Assembly (NCBI RefSeq): GCF_004135675.1
Contig: NZ_QHLX01000001.1
Span: forward strand, 434,001 to 498,000
Source: Marinitoga lauensis
GTDB taxonomy: Bacteria; Thermotogota; Thermotogae; Petrotogales; Petrotogaceae
Direction of reading: 5' to 3'
Length of the DNA: 64,000 bases
Shown: piece after piece, positions 7,984-17,686 of the stretch
How the letters are laid out: the number at the start of each line of letters is the position of its first letter
How positions within the stretch are numbered: the stretch's first letter is position 1
Notes under the pieces: generated by a model
Databases searched by the model: none
Told to the model about the DNA's origin: nothing
Seen by the model: only the letters and a program-made list of their open reading frames with translations
Made by a program: the position numbers and the translations under genes

Positions 7984-9330
7984 ATTTGATTCTAAAAAAT
8001 TTTTATATTTCCAATAACTTTCTTTAGGAATCCTTTTTAAATTATTATTTCTATCTATATAGATTAAACCAAATTTTAATGTATATCCTTTTATCCATTC
8101 AAAATTATCCATTAATGACCAATAAAAATAACCCTTTATTTTTATACCTTCTTGAATAAGTTCTTTCAACTTTTCAATATGTTCCAAAATATATTCAAAT
8201 CTTTTTTTATCATTAATGTCTCCATTTTTATCTGGTATATCTTCAAGATCTATTCCATTTTCTGTAATATATATATCTTTTTTTCCATAGTTATAATATA
8301 TTTCCTTAGTTATTTTTTTTATTCCTTCAGGATAGATTTCAGCACCTCTTTTTGAAAAACTTCCATTTTCAGGTTTAACTATTCTAAAATAGAATAAATT
8401 TTCTTTATCATACTTAACAATCAATCTTGAATAATAATTCACTCCCCAAAAATCTATTTTTGAAGAAATTATTCTCATATCTTCTTCAGAAAAATCTGTA
8501 ATATATCCTTTACTATATAAAATTTTATACATTTCTTCAGGATATTTAGATTTAGATATTGGATTATAATACCAACCGTTAAAAAATTGATATGCTATTT
8601 TTGCTGCATGAAAATCCTCTCTTTTTTCCGAATATGGGTATATTGGAATAGCTGAATTTGAAATTCCTATTTTACCATTTTTTATAATATCTCTAAATAT
8701 TTTAACCACTTTACCATGCGCAAGTAATAAATTATGAGCTACTTTATATGCCTTTTTATAATCCTTCTCTTTTTTTGGTGGAAAAACTCCATCTATATAT
8801 CCTCTTTGAACTATTCTTAAAGGTTGATTTAATGTAATCCAATATTTTACTTTTTTACCATATTCTTCAAATAAAAATGAACTATACTTACTAAAAATAT
8901 CTGAAAATTTTTTTGATTCCCATCCACCATATTTTTCCACAACATATAACGGAATATCATAATGAAATATAGTTATAAATGGTTCTATATTATATTCTAA
9001 TAATTTATCAATAATTTCATGGTAAAAATCTACTCCTTTTTGGTTTATTTCTCCAATACCTTTTGGAAATATTCTACTCCATGAAATGGAAAATCTATAA
9101 GCATTTACATTTAATTTTTTCAAAAATACCAAATCTTCTTTAAACCTTTTATAATAATCACACGCTATTTTACCTGAAGAATTATCTATAATATTACCTT
9201 TATTCTTAGTAAAAATAGTCCATATAGATGGACCTTTACCATCTTCAATATCACTTCCCTCTATTTGATATGCTGAAGTTGCTACTCCCCAAAGAAAATC
9301 ATTTGAAAAATCTTTTTTTGAAATTCTCAT
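7969..9330 (-). CDS. Glycoside hydrolase family 1 protein with Gln at the acid/base position
   Basis: 453 residues, normal GH1 length and fold. Family marks: FLWGVATSAYQIEG (10-24), FRFSISW-like YRFSISWSRIFP (78-89), nucleophile in YITENG (Glu357), and the sugar-binding WSLMDNFEW (404-412). The acid/base motif T-[LF]-N-E-P reads TLNQP (Gln169, codon CAA), and HWDLP reads HYDIP. Loss of the acid/base Glu is known in plant myrosinases, which cleave S-glucosides with activated leaving groups. The protein has no signal peptide and acts in the cytoplasm. It is the last gene of the sugar ABC operon, starting immediately after the permease stop, so it probably acts on the imported sugar. Whether it hydrolyses ordinary beta-glucosides is doubtful. 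Confidence 0.9.
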   Translation of the reverse strand: MRISKKDFSNDFLWGVATSAYQIEGSDIEDGKGPSIWTIFTKNKGNIIDNSSGKIACDYYKRFKEDLVFLKKLNVNAYRFSISWSRIFPKGIGEINQKGVDFYHEIIDKLLEYNIEPFITIFHYDIPLYVVEKYGGWESKKFSDIFSKYSSFLFEEYGKKVKYWITLNQPLRIVQRGYIDGVFPPKKEKDYKKAYKVAHNLLLAHGKVVKIFRDIIKNGKIGISNSAIPIYPYSEKREDFHAAKIAYQFFNGWYYNPISKSKYPEEMYKILYSKGYITDFSEEDMRIISSKIDFWGVNYYSRLIVKYDKENLFYFRIVKPENGSFSKRGAEIYPEGIKKITKEIYYNYGKKDIYITENGIDLEDIPDKNGDINDKKRFEYILEHIEKLKELIQEGIKIKGYFYWSLMDNFEWIKGYTLKFGLIYIDRNNNLKRIPKESYWKYKNFLESNKKWR

Positions 9331-10161
9331 TTAACCTTTTAATCCTGTAGAAGTTATGCCTTCAATAAACTGTTTCTGCATTAATAAATATACAACCAAT
9401 ATAGGAATTACAGAAACAACTGCTCCTGCAAGTAAGTAATTCCACTGCGCAGAATACTCTCCCTGAAAATTTATTAATGCTAATGGTAAAGTAAACTTCT
9501 CAACACTATTTATATATATCAATGGACGTAATAAATCATTCCAATTTATCAGAAATGAAATAATAAATAATGCTGACAGTGGAGTTCTTGACAAAGGAAC
9601 AAATATTCTCCAATAGACCTGAAAAGGTGTTGCTCCATCAATTACTGCAGCTTCTTCAAGTTCCATGGGAATATTTTCATAAAAGCTACGCATCAAAAAT
9701 ATACCTGTAGTTCCTATTAAAAATGATGGAACAATTAACGGTAAATATGTATTTATCCATCCAAACCATTTCATCAATAAAAATTCCGGAATTATAACAA
9801 CCTCAACAGGAACCATAATAGTAGCAAGTATCAATCCAAAAAGTAATTCCTTACCTTTAAAATGCATTCGTGCAAATGCAAAACCTGTAATAGAACATGT
9901 AAATAATTGTCCTAATGCTGCAAGTGTTGCAACAAAAAGACTATTTAACGTGTATCTCATGAAATTAAATTTGGTGAAAATTTCTTTATAATTATCCAGC
10001 GTTGGTTTTTTAGGAAAAAACTCTGGTGGATATTTATAAACAGCTTGTAATGGCTGCAATGATGTTATAAACATCCAATAAAAGGGAAATATCATAACAA
10101 TTGCTATTAATATCAAAAGCAAATAAAATAAAATTTTAGAAAAAAATGTGTTTTTTTCCAT
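9331..10161 (-). CDS. Carbohydrate ABC transporter permease, MalG type
   Basis: 276-residue inner-membrane permease with six predicted membrane spans and the EAA coupling loop EEAAVIDGATPFQVYWRIFVP near residue 180, which contacts the ATPase. The first span lies at residues 10-30 and the C-terminus ends QKQFIEGITSTGLKG, as in the MalG/CUT1 group. It pairs with the upstream MalF-type gene (9-base gap) and the solute-binding protein. No ATPase gene is in the operon; such systems in Thermotogota often share an ATPase encoded elsewhere. The sugar is not evident, though the linked GH1 gene suggests a beta-linked glycoside. Confidence 0.93.
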   Translation of the reverse strand: MEKNTFFSKILFYLLLILIAIVMIFPFYWMFITSLQPLQAVYKYPPEFFPKKPTLDNYKEIFTKFNFMRYTLNSLFVATLAALGQLFTCSITGFAFARMHFKGKELLFGLILATIMVPVEVVIIPEFLLMKWFGWINTYLPLIVPSFLIGTTGIFLMRSFYENIPMELEEAAVIDGATPFQVYWRIFVPLSRTPLSALFIISFLINWNDLLRPLIYINSVEKFTLPLALINFQGEYSAQWNYLLAGAVVSVIPILVVYLLMQKQFIEGITSTGLKG

Positions 10162-10170
10162 ATCATCACC

Positions 10171-11046
10171 TCAATATCGGTATTGTACCCATTTTGATTT
10201 ATACTTAAAATTAATATACGTTATTGTTGCAACAATTGCAAGCAATACCATGGCTATACTGGAAGCTGTTCCCATTTGAAATAACTCAAAAGCATTCTGA
10301 TAAACGTAATATGATAATGTAGTAGAAGCTACACCTGGTCCACCTTTTGTCATAGTATAAACTATTTCAAAACTTTTGAAAGAATCTATTGTAGACATTA
10401 TCAAAACAAAAAACATTGTTGGTGTAATTAAAGGCAATGTTATATATTTAAATTCAGTAAATTTCGTTGCTCCATCAACTCTTGCAGCTTCTATTAAATT
10501 TCTTGGTATATCCTGCAATCCAGCAAGATATATAATCATATAATAACCTACTCTTTTCCAGGCATATACAAAAGCTACTACAAACAAAGAATATCTCCCA
10601 TCAGAAAGCCACGATGGTGGATCATCTATTCCCAAAGTCCTTAATGTGAAATTTATAAATCCTATATCAGTACTAAAAATCCATTGCCACACAATACCAA
10701 TTGCGACGGTTGAGGTAATAACCGGTGCAAAAAACATAACTCTAAATATAGTTGTACCTTTTAATCCTTTATTCAGCAACACTGCCAGTAATAATGAAAA
10801 CACAACAATAGTTGGTACAAAAACCGCACTAAATATTATTGTATTTTTAAATATTGTCCAAAATGTTGGTGAGGTAAATAGATCTATGTAATTTTCAATT
10901 CCTACCCACTCTGGCGATCCAAATGGACTCCAATCAGTAAAACCCATTATTAAGGCTAAAACTATAGGTCCAAGCCTGAAAACAAAAAGTCCTATTAAAG
11001 CCAGAAAAATAAAAAGATAGGGCACATACCATTTATATCTCATCAT
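10171..11046 (-). CDS. Carbohydrate ABC transporter permease, MalF type
   Basis: 291-residue inner-membrane permease with six spans, the first at residues 8-30. The EAA loop reads IEAARVDGATKFTEFKYITLP near residue 185. The segment TKGGPGVASTTLSYYVYQNAF is typical of CUT1 MalF-like subunits. It lies between the solute-binding protein gene and the MalG-type permease and is separated from the former by a hairpin at 11070-11094. Start ATG at 11046 (MMRYKW) follows GAGGGA. Confidence 0.93.
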   Translation of the reverse strand: MMRYKWYVPYLFIFLALIGLFVFRLGPIVLALIMGFTDWSPFGSPEWVGIENYIDLFTSPTFWTIFKNTIIFSAVFVPTIVVFSLLLAVLLNKGLKGTTIFRVMFFAPVITSTVAIGIVWQWIFSTDIGFINFTLRTLGIDDPPSWLSDGRYSLFVVAFVYAWKRVGYYMIIYLAGLQDIPRNLIEAARVDGATKFTEFKYITLPLITPTMFFVLIMSTIDSFKSFEIVYTMTKGGPGVASTTLSYYVYQNAFELFQMGTASSIAMVLLAIVATITYINFKYKSKWVQYRY

Positions 11047-11069
11047 TCCCTCCTCACTTTATCAAAAAT

Positions 11070-11094
11070 GCGGTTTCCTTTAACAGGAAACCGC
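11070..11094 (-). terminator. Intra-operon hairpin between binding-protein and permease genes
   Basis: Perfect 10-bp stem GCGGTTTCCT / AGGAAACCGC with a 5-base loop, followed on the minus strand by ATTTTT. It lies 8 bases after the binding-protein stop and 23 bases before the permease start. Such leaky terminators or RNA-stabilising hairpins commonly raise the binding protein above its permeases. Confidence 0.75.
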
Positions 11095-11102
11095 TATATT
11101 AA

Positions 11103-12391
11103 TTATTTCCTATATGCTTTTTTAAGCATGCGGTTTATCTCTTTATCTGCTCTTTCATAAAATGTATTAAGATCTATTTTCTCGTTTAATAAATCATCAA
11201 TTAAAGCACTTAATCCTGAACCTTCTGCACTTGCATAACCTCTCCAGAATTTCCAATATTTTGTAAAGAAATGTTTTGCATTTTCACCATAATCCAAGAT
11301 TATTGGTTTATGAACAGGTAGCTTACCAGCTGATGCATATTCATTCCATTCATATGAATTTGCTTCACCTTTATAAAATGGAACTTTACCTGGATAATAT
11401 TCTGCTGCTTTTCTTTCATTAATCAAGAATTTTATAAATTCCCATGCTTCTTTTGGATGTTTTGTATTTGCAGAAATTGCTAATCCATCAGCCCATGCAT
11501 GCATTACATTTTCTTTCCAATGTGGCCCCTTGGGAAATAGTTTATATCCCAATTAAAGTTTGCAGGTATATCTTCTCTCATAAACTTAATATTCCATGTA
11601 CCTTCGCTAATCATTGCAGCTTTTCCTTGTGAAAAAATAAGTTTTATCTTTTTCTTATCTAAATCATAATCCTTTGGATGTGGAGATACTTTATGAACAT
11701 GTACTAAATCATATAAAAATCTAATTGTTTCTTTAGCATTATCATCTGGATCCCATCTCATATTTTCTCTATCAAGATAATCACCATCATTTTGTAAAAT
11801 CCAACCATCAAAAACAGCATATCTACTAAAGAATGCATATCCCCAAATATCTATCTTTCCATCACCATCTTCATCAATTGTCAATCTTTTCGCAGCTTCT
11901 AAAAATTCATTCCATGTCCAATCTGGTCTCGGATAAGGAACGTTATATTTATCAAATAAATCCTTGTTATAATATATAACACTTCCAACCCATGCAAATG
12001 GAACACCATAATACTTTCCTTTAATATTAAAACTTGATTCCATAACACTCCAGAAATAATCATCTTTACTAAAATCTCTGTTTACAAAATCTGTTAAATC
12101 CATTAATGCACCTTGATCAGCAAGATCTTCTACGCTATTTGGATGCATAGCCATAACGTCTGGCATTGATTTAGCAGCAGCCATAGCAGCTAATTTTGTC
12201 CAATAACTTCCTGGATCTAATGCTGTTAGTTTTACTTTAATATCTGGATGTAATTTTTCAAACTTATTAATCATTTCTTGCTCTTTATCCCTGAAGTTTG
12301 GATCCCAGAACCAATATTGCAATGTTACTGCACTAAATGCTGTTGAAACAATAACAACAAACAATAAAAACATAAAAATACTCTTTTTCAT
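11103..12391 (-). CDS. Extracellular sugar-binding protein of an ABC transporter (one frameshift)
   Basis: 429-residue family 1 solute-binding lipoprotein-like or secreted protein once a single base is restored. The N-terminus MKKSIFMFLLFVVIVSTAFSA is a signal peptide. The mature part begins LQYWFWDPNFRDKEQEMINKFEK, typical of CUT1 binding proteins, and the C-terminal half holds the WADGLAISANTKHPKEAWEFIKFL motif. The frame breaks near 11524-11530: one further C in the CCC run (minus strand TTTCCCAAGGGG) joins the two parts exactly. First gene of the sugar operon, so probably the most abundant product. ATG at 12391 follows GGGGGAT. Confidence 0.9.
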
Positions 12392-12431
12392 AAATATCCC
12401 CCTTTTTAAAATAAAAAGTTTTCTTTATTTT

Positions 12432-12460
12432 ATTATCTCATAAATATGGAATTAATACAA
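12432..12460 (-). promoter_or_regulatory. Probable promoter of the sugar ABC operon
   Basis: TTGTAT, 17-base spacer, GATAAT on the minus strand, 41 bases before the binding-protein start codon. Four of six bases match at the -35 and five of six at the -10. No regulator gene or clear operator is seen here. Confidence 0.5.
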
Positions 12461-12555
12461 TATTAATAACTATGGATTTCATCTAAATATATGGCATAAT
12501 CAATATATAACTCCTTTTATCAATATTTTTCATATTTTTTATTTAATGTTAATAT

Positions 12556-12564
12556 TGGTATAAT
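12556..12564 (+). promoter_or_regulatory. Extended -10 promoter of the secreted-protein gene
   Basis: TGG followed by TATAAT, an extended -10 arrangement, about 56 bases before the ATG at 12621. The -35 region is only a T-run. Confidence 0.45.
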
Positions 12565-12620
12565 TATTTAATGAAATAATATTTAATAATATACTTAAAT
12601 TAATGTAAGGGAAGGTATTT

Positions 12621-13666
12621 ATGAAAAAATATATAATTCTAATATTTTTATTCTTGATAATTTTCTCTTTTTCAAATGTCAAAATTACACAAGAAAATGT
12701 TGTAAATGAAAAAAATATCCAGATTTTCCTGAATATGCTTCTTTCTTTAATGTTGCTTCAAAATGGGCTATTATCCCTGGATTAAAAGAAAATTATGTTC
12801 CCCAGGGATTATGTTATTTGCCAGAAAAAAACTGGTTTATTTTATCTCATTATAATCGAAATAAAAAACCAAGTATATTATCAGTAATTGATTGTAAAAA
12901 TGGGAAGATGGTAAAAACTTTAGAAGTTTATTATAATGATGGGACACCATATACAGGTCATGCTGGCGGAGTTGCTGTAAGCAAATCAAATCTCTGGATT
13001 TCTTCAAATAGTTATCTCTGGAGAATTCCATTACAAAACATAATCAATGCAAAAAATGGAACAAAAATCAAAATAATAGATGGTTTTAATACCGGAACCC
13101 GTGCATCATTTGTAGAATATTCAAAAGGCATATTATGGTCTGGAGAATTTTATCATGCAGGAAATTACCCAACAAACTTTTCTCATCATTTAAATTCACC
13201 AGATGGCAATATGCATTATGCCTGGATTGCTGGATTTAAGCTAGATCCAACAACTGATAAACTACCTGAAAATAAATCAAACAAGCTTAATTCACCAGTA
13301 ACCCCGGACATAATTATTTCAATACCAGATATTGTACAGGATATTGAATTCCTTAACGATGGTAGAATTGTTTTGAGTCGTTCCTACGGGAGGAGAAATA
13401 ATTCGTCCTTACAAATATACTCATCAATACTAAATAAACCAGGTCATGCAATAATTCAGATATCAGGAAAAACTATTCCCTTATGGTTTCTTGATAAGAA
13501 AAACATTGAAAAAGAGATTATTATACTTCCTATGTCTGAAGGAATAACTCAAAAAGATAATTCACTTTATATCCTTTTCGAATCTGCAGCTACTAAATAT
13601 ATCTCAACTGGCAAATATCCTACAGATCATATATGGAAATTAAAATTAAACAAGAAAAATTTTTAA
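12621..13666 (+). CDS. Secreted protein of unknown function, beta-propeller-like (one frameshift)
   Basis: 348 residues after restoring one A in the A7 run at 12709-12715. A hydrophobic signal peptide (MKKYIILIFLFLIIFSFS) is followed by a domain rich in short beta-strand motifs (GGVAVSKSNLWISS, QDIEFLNDGRIVLSRSYGR), a pattern seen in YncE- or SMP-30-like propellers, but I cannot name the family. ATG at 12621 follows GGGAAGG. It stands alone and divergent from the sugar operon, at the border of a region rich in insertion-sequence debris. Confidence 0.65.
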
Positions 13667-13889
13667 ATATATATAAACTATATAAGCAAAAAAACCAGCT
13701 TTTGAACTGCCCCTTGTCAAGTAGACAGGTAATTTAATTAAAATTAAGCGAGAACTTAAATAATTTTGTGTAAATAAAAAGAAAACCTCTTGAGACCTTA
13801 AATAATTTTGTGTAAATGAAAAAAAAATAACCCTCTTCTTGGTATGGTAAAATAAAACCAAGAAGAGGAATTATACAAGATGTTACATA
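13667..13889. repeat. Insertion-sequence debris: direct repeats and an 11-bp hairpin
   Basis: No gene is supported in this stretch. A 27-base unit (GAGAmCTTAAATAATTTTG...) occurs at 13750 and again at 13792, 42 bases apart. A perfect 11-bp inverted repeat CCTCTTCTTGG / CCAAGAAGAGG lies at 13832-13842 and 13858-13868, and GAAGAGGAATTATACAAG then ATG at 13880 resembles a start site. The arrangement resembles the left end of an IS256/Mutator-type element cut off after a few codons. The family is a guess; remnant status is likely. Confidence 0.4.
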
Positions 13890-14176
13890 TTATTGGTCCG
13901 CGGTGTCTTTTATATGTTCTGTATTAATATAATTCTTTAAATCAAATATTTCTATTAGTTTATTTATTATATTTTTTACTTCACTTTCACTAAAAGAATC
14001 AACCCTCCCCAGATTCGCAATAGTTTTTTGTTTTATTTTCCCATTTTCTCTATAGTTTTCAACAATTCTTAAATATTCTACACCTTTACTATTTTTAACA
14101 ACTCTTAAAAACATAAATATCACCTCATGATTTCATAATACCGTTACATATTATATGACAAAAATATTATGAAAAC
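13890..14176 (-). pseudogene. 5' remnant of an IS1634-type transposase
   Basis: The ORF from the ATG at 14114 (MFLRVVKNSKGVEYLRIVEN) is closely similar to the first 75 or so residues of the intact transposase at 15777-17384 and then stops at TADQ. Similarity to that element's non-coding leader continues to about 14176 (AAAAATATTATGAAA). Both ends of the element are missing, so it is a dead fragment. Its start is preceded by GAGGTG, as in the intact copy. The bases from 14177 to 14229 hold nothing I recognise. Confidence 0.8.
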
Positions 14177-15570
14177 AAAATATATCTTTATTAAATGGTT
14201 TTTGTACTTGTTTTAATAAGCTACCAAATCTATTTTGAATATCCTTTAAAATGCCATTTTGGAGCAATTCGTTTAAAATCATTTAGCAGTGTTTTCAACC
14301 ATGGGCGTTCTATAATTCCATTAGAAACTAAATATTCGTTTATTTGATTATTCGAAACATTGTGATTTATATACACAAATATATCTTTTATTATATCAAT
14401 TGTATTTATTGTATCCATATTTATCATATTTTGCATTAGTAACATATGTTTTAATTCACGCTCTAAACGTTCAATTATATTATTTGAATAAAACCCTTTA
14501 TCAACCATTTCTCTTATATAATCCGCTGAAAAAATTTTATAATCATTTTCTATATATTTTTTTCTATAATCCAGTATTTCTTCAAAAATATCATATGCTG
14601 CTTTATGAACTATATAATCTACTCCATTTCTCTTTACTATTGCTAAATCTATAATCTCAGGTAAATCGTTATTAGTTTTTTCAAAAAATTCTAAATCTTT
14701 TTCTGTTATTGGAACTTCCAGAATATCTTTATATTTTTTTCTATTAATTATCTTTAACAATTTTTCTTTTTCTATAACTCCATATAAAAAAACTAAATTC
14801 TCTATAAAATTTCTTTTGTTTTCTAAAATCTCCATTTTTTCAAGGAAATTTTGTTGCTTCTTTACATATTTTTTTACTTCTTCATAAAATATAAAATGTG
14901 TAAATGCTTTTTTCATTCCAATATATCCCATTCCTGTATATTGTAATAACTTAGCTATAGCAAAATCATAGACATTCTCTAAAAGATATGACCCCTCTTC
15001 TTCGAATATATCATAAAAATATCTTACCTCATACAAACAAAATACCTGTTCTATATATTCCGGGAGCTTTTGCAACATTATATTTTTTAGTTTTACTATT
15101 GAGAAATTTTCAGGAACTTTGTATGTATCTTTTATTACATTTAATTCACCTGGAGATAAAAGTTTTAGTCCTTTTTCTATATTAATATTATTTATTATTT
15201 TTCTCTTTAACATACTTTTTACAAATTTCTTAATACTATTATTGTTTACGAATTCAGAACCAGCATACCAAAAAGGTGTTTGTTCAAGGATTTTAGCTTT
15301 AATATATGTTTTTTCTTCATTTGTAAATCCCTGGCCTAAATATGATTCTTTTATAAACATATCAATTGCTTTTGTTATTCCTTTTATTCCTTCAGATTCA
15401 TATGCTGTTTCTAAATATTTAAGTAAATAATCTTCAGAATCATAATAATATTCCCCATTTTCTTCAAAATTTTCTCGCATTGTAAATACATTTTTCAATT
15501 CTTCATTTAATTCTTCAATATCAAAGTATTCTGGATCATAATCTCCAATCCATTCAAGAAAATCTTCATC

Positions 15571-15670
15571 TGCATTTGCAGGATCGTTTAATGCTTCTAA
15601 AACAGAATAATATCCCCACACTCCACCACAATCTTCTAAAGGACCTGCTCTTTTACCATCAATACATTTT
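15571..15670. repeat. 100-bp target duplication, left copy
   Basis: Identical base for base to 17587-17686 by my reading, beginning TGCATTTGCAGG and ending CAATACATTTT. It abuts the IS left end. It encodes part of the pRiA4b domain. Confidence 0.9.
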
Positions 15671-17586
15671 CCTGAGTTTGACAGTATTTATTTCAATAAA
15701 ATTTGGAAAAGCTGTATTATTCTAAAAAACAGTTATTGTTAATTTTTTATTAAATACAAAAGTGTCATTACACCCCCTAAATTTTATATTTTTCTTTGAA
15801 TTCTGTATAGGGTGAAATTATTTTTGGTACAGGAATATTTAATGTATTTAATATTCTTTGCCCTAATTTATTTAAATTCATTCTCGCTACAAGATGTTGC
15901 TTTTGTGTTTTAAATTCAATGTATTCCATATTTTTAATAGCTTCTCTTATTTTTTCATGAGAGTATTCAACATTATTTTTTTCCAGTTCTAATTCTAGTG
16001 TTCTTTGAATTATGTAAGATATGAAACTCATTACAATATGTCCTTTTATTCTTTTTGGTGTCCAATGAAATACCGGTCTTGTTTCAAGATAATTTTTTAA
16101 TGTTCTAAATGTTTCTTCTACTTTCCATAATGTATGATATTGTTCTAATATTTCTTTTGGAGATAGTTTTGTGTTTGTTATTATTCCATAGTATCCATCG
16201 TATTTTTCATCATTTTCTATTTTTTCTATGTCCAGTATATAATTTTGTTTATTCTGTTCTTTTAAATATTTTTTCGCTCCTCTTTTACTTTTTGAATCTA
16301 TATTTCCTTCTTCTAACATTTTTTTCGCTTTTTCTATTAATCGTAGTCTATCTGCTCTGTCTTTTTTGGCTCTTTCTTCTGAATATATTATGAGTAATCT
16401 TTTATTTTCATATTCTACTTCTCTATATTTTATTCCTTTTGCTATTTCTATGAATTCTCCTTCAAATATATTTACTTTTTTTAACTGTTTTATTGATTTT
16501 CCTACTATGAATTCATAATTAGAATTTTCTACTACTTCTATATTTTTTTTACTCATCATTCCTCTATCTGCTACTACTATTACTTTTCCTAATTGATATT
16601 CTTTTTTCATTTTTTCTATTGAATCTTTAAATGTATGCCCTTCAAATGTATTTCCTGCATATATATCAAAACTAACTGGCATTCTATCCTGATCTATTGA
16701 CATCCCTAATACTATTTGTGATTCATTAAATTTCTTATCTTTTGAATATCCCATTTGTAATATTTCATTTGTTTGTTGTGTTTCAAACGCTAATGTCGTT
16801 ACATCGTAAAATACTAAATCTACCGTTGTATTAAACAAACTTATCCTTTGATTATACATATGTTTTTCTATCGACTCTTTATTATCTGCCAATATATCCA
16901 ATGTTCTGTATAACCAGTGCAGCATTACATCTTTTTCTTCCAGGTCTTTTTCTTTTTTAACTTCCACTTTGTTATATCCAAAATACTCTAAATTATTAAA
17001 TATTCCCAATTTACTTTTCGGTTCTACTATTCTATTCATCACCATTATTTTTAGCATCTCTTCTGCATTGTATTTTATTTCTTTATCCAGTCTTTCAAAA
17101 TATCTTTTCATCTCATATCTTTCGAATATCTTATTTACTATTACTTTGGCTCCGTAATTCTTTTTATCCGGTGCCTTTTTTATATCTTCTGTATCAATAT
17201 AATTTTTTAAATCAAATATTTGTATGAGTTTATTTACTATATTTTTCGCTTCATTTTCGCTAAAAGAGTCAATCCTTCCTAAGTTTGCAACAGTTCTTTG
17301 CTTTATCTTACCATTTTCCCTATAACTTTCAACAATTCTTAAATATTCAACACCTTTGTTATTTTTAACTACTCTCAAAAACACAAAAATCACCTCTTGA
17401 TTTCATAATACCATTACTTATTATACCACAAAAATATTATGAAATCAAGAATATAACGCTATTGTTAAAAATATTTGTGTCACTACAAAAATTTTTCAAC
17501 CCCAATTTTCACCCTTTTCATCGTCGCAAACCCGCATTCTACCGTTTCGATTTTTCAAAAATCTTGAATTTGCTGTCAAACTCAGG
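15671..17586 (-). mobile_element. IS1634-like insertion sequence, intact
   Basis: 1,916-bp element bounded by perfect 14-bp inverted repeats, CCTGAGTTTGACAG at 15671-15684 and its complement at 17573-17586. It carries a single transposase gene on the minus strand and is flanked by identical 100-bp direct repeats. IS1634 of Mycoplasma mycoides is known for unusually long and variable target duplications, which this fits. The transposase is full length and keeps its catalytic residues, so the copy may be active. It interrupts a pRiA4b ORF-3-type gene. Confidence 0.9.
15777..17384 (-). CDS. IS1634-family DDE transposase
   Basis: 535-residue transposase of the IS1634 group (IS4-like DDE superfamily). 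The catalytic acids appear in FYDVTTLAFE (first Asp, near residue 195), VVADRGMMS (second Asp, near 290) and YHTLWKVEETFRTLKNYLE (Glu with the Y-x2-W-x2-EE-x2-F-x2-LK signature, near 445). The N-terminus (LRVVKNNKGVEYLRIVESYR) binds the ends in this family. A GTG at 17393 is inside the ribosome site GAGGTG, so the GTG at 17384 is preferred. No frameshift is present. Confidence 0.93.
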   Translation of the reverse strand: MFLRVVKNNKGVEYLRIVESYRENGKIKQRTVANLGRIDSFSENEAKNIVNKLIQIFDLKNYIDTEDIKKAPDKKNYGAKVIVNKIFERYEMKRYFERLDKEIKYNAEEMLKIMVMNRIVEPKSKLGIFNNLEYFGYNKVEVKKEKDLEEKDVMLHWLYRTLDILADNKESIEKHMYNQRISLFNTTVDLVFYDVTTLAFETQQTNEILQMGYSKDKKFNESQIVLGMSIDQDRMPVSFDIYAGNTFEGHTFKDSIEKMKKEYQLGKVIVVADRGMMSKKNIEVVENSNYEFIVGKSIKQLKKVNIFEGEFIEIAKGIKYREVEYENKRLLIIYSEERAKKDRADRLRLIEKAKKMLEEGNIDSKSKRGAKKYLKEQNKQNYILDIEKIENDEKYDGYYGIITNTKLSPKEILEQYHTLWKVEETFRTLKNYLETRPVFHWTPKRIKGHIVMSFISYIIQRTLELELEKNNVEYSHEKIREAIKNMEYIEFKTQKQHLVARMNLNKLGQRILNTLNIPVPKIISPYTEFKEKYKI

Positions 17587-17686
17587 TGCATTTGCAGGAT
17601 CGTTTAATGCTTCTAAAACAGAATAATATCCCCACACTCCACCACAATCTTCTAAAGGACCTGCTCTTTTACCATCAATACATTTT
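17587..17686. repeat. 100-bp target duplication, right copy
   Basis: Identical to 15571-15670 and immediately next to the right inverted repeat of the IS. Its outer continuation GGATATTCATCC is the native gene sequence. Confidence 0.9.

Noticed and set aside
11103-11552. Separate short gene for the second half of the binding protein
   Set aside because: One missing C joins it exactly to the signal-peptide half in a normal-length binding protein.
13646-13861. 71-residue minus-strand ORF in the IS debris region
   Set aside because: Its repeated FTQNYL segments come from the 27-base direct repeat; no ribosome site or family match.
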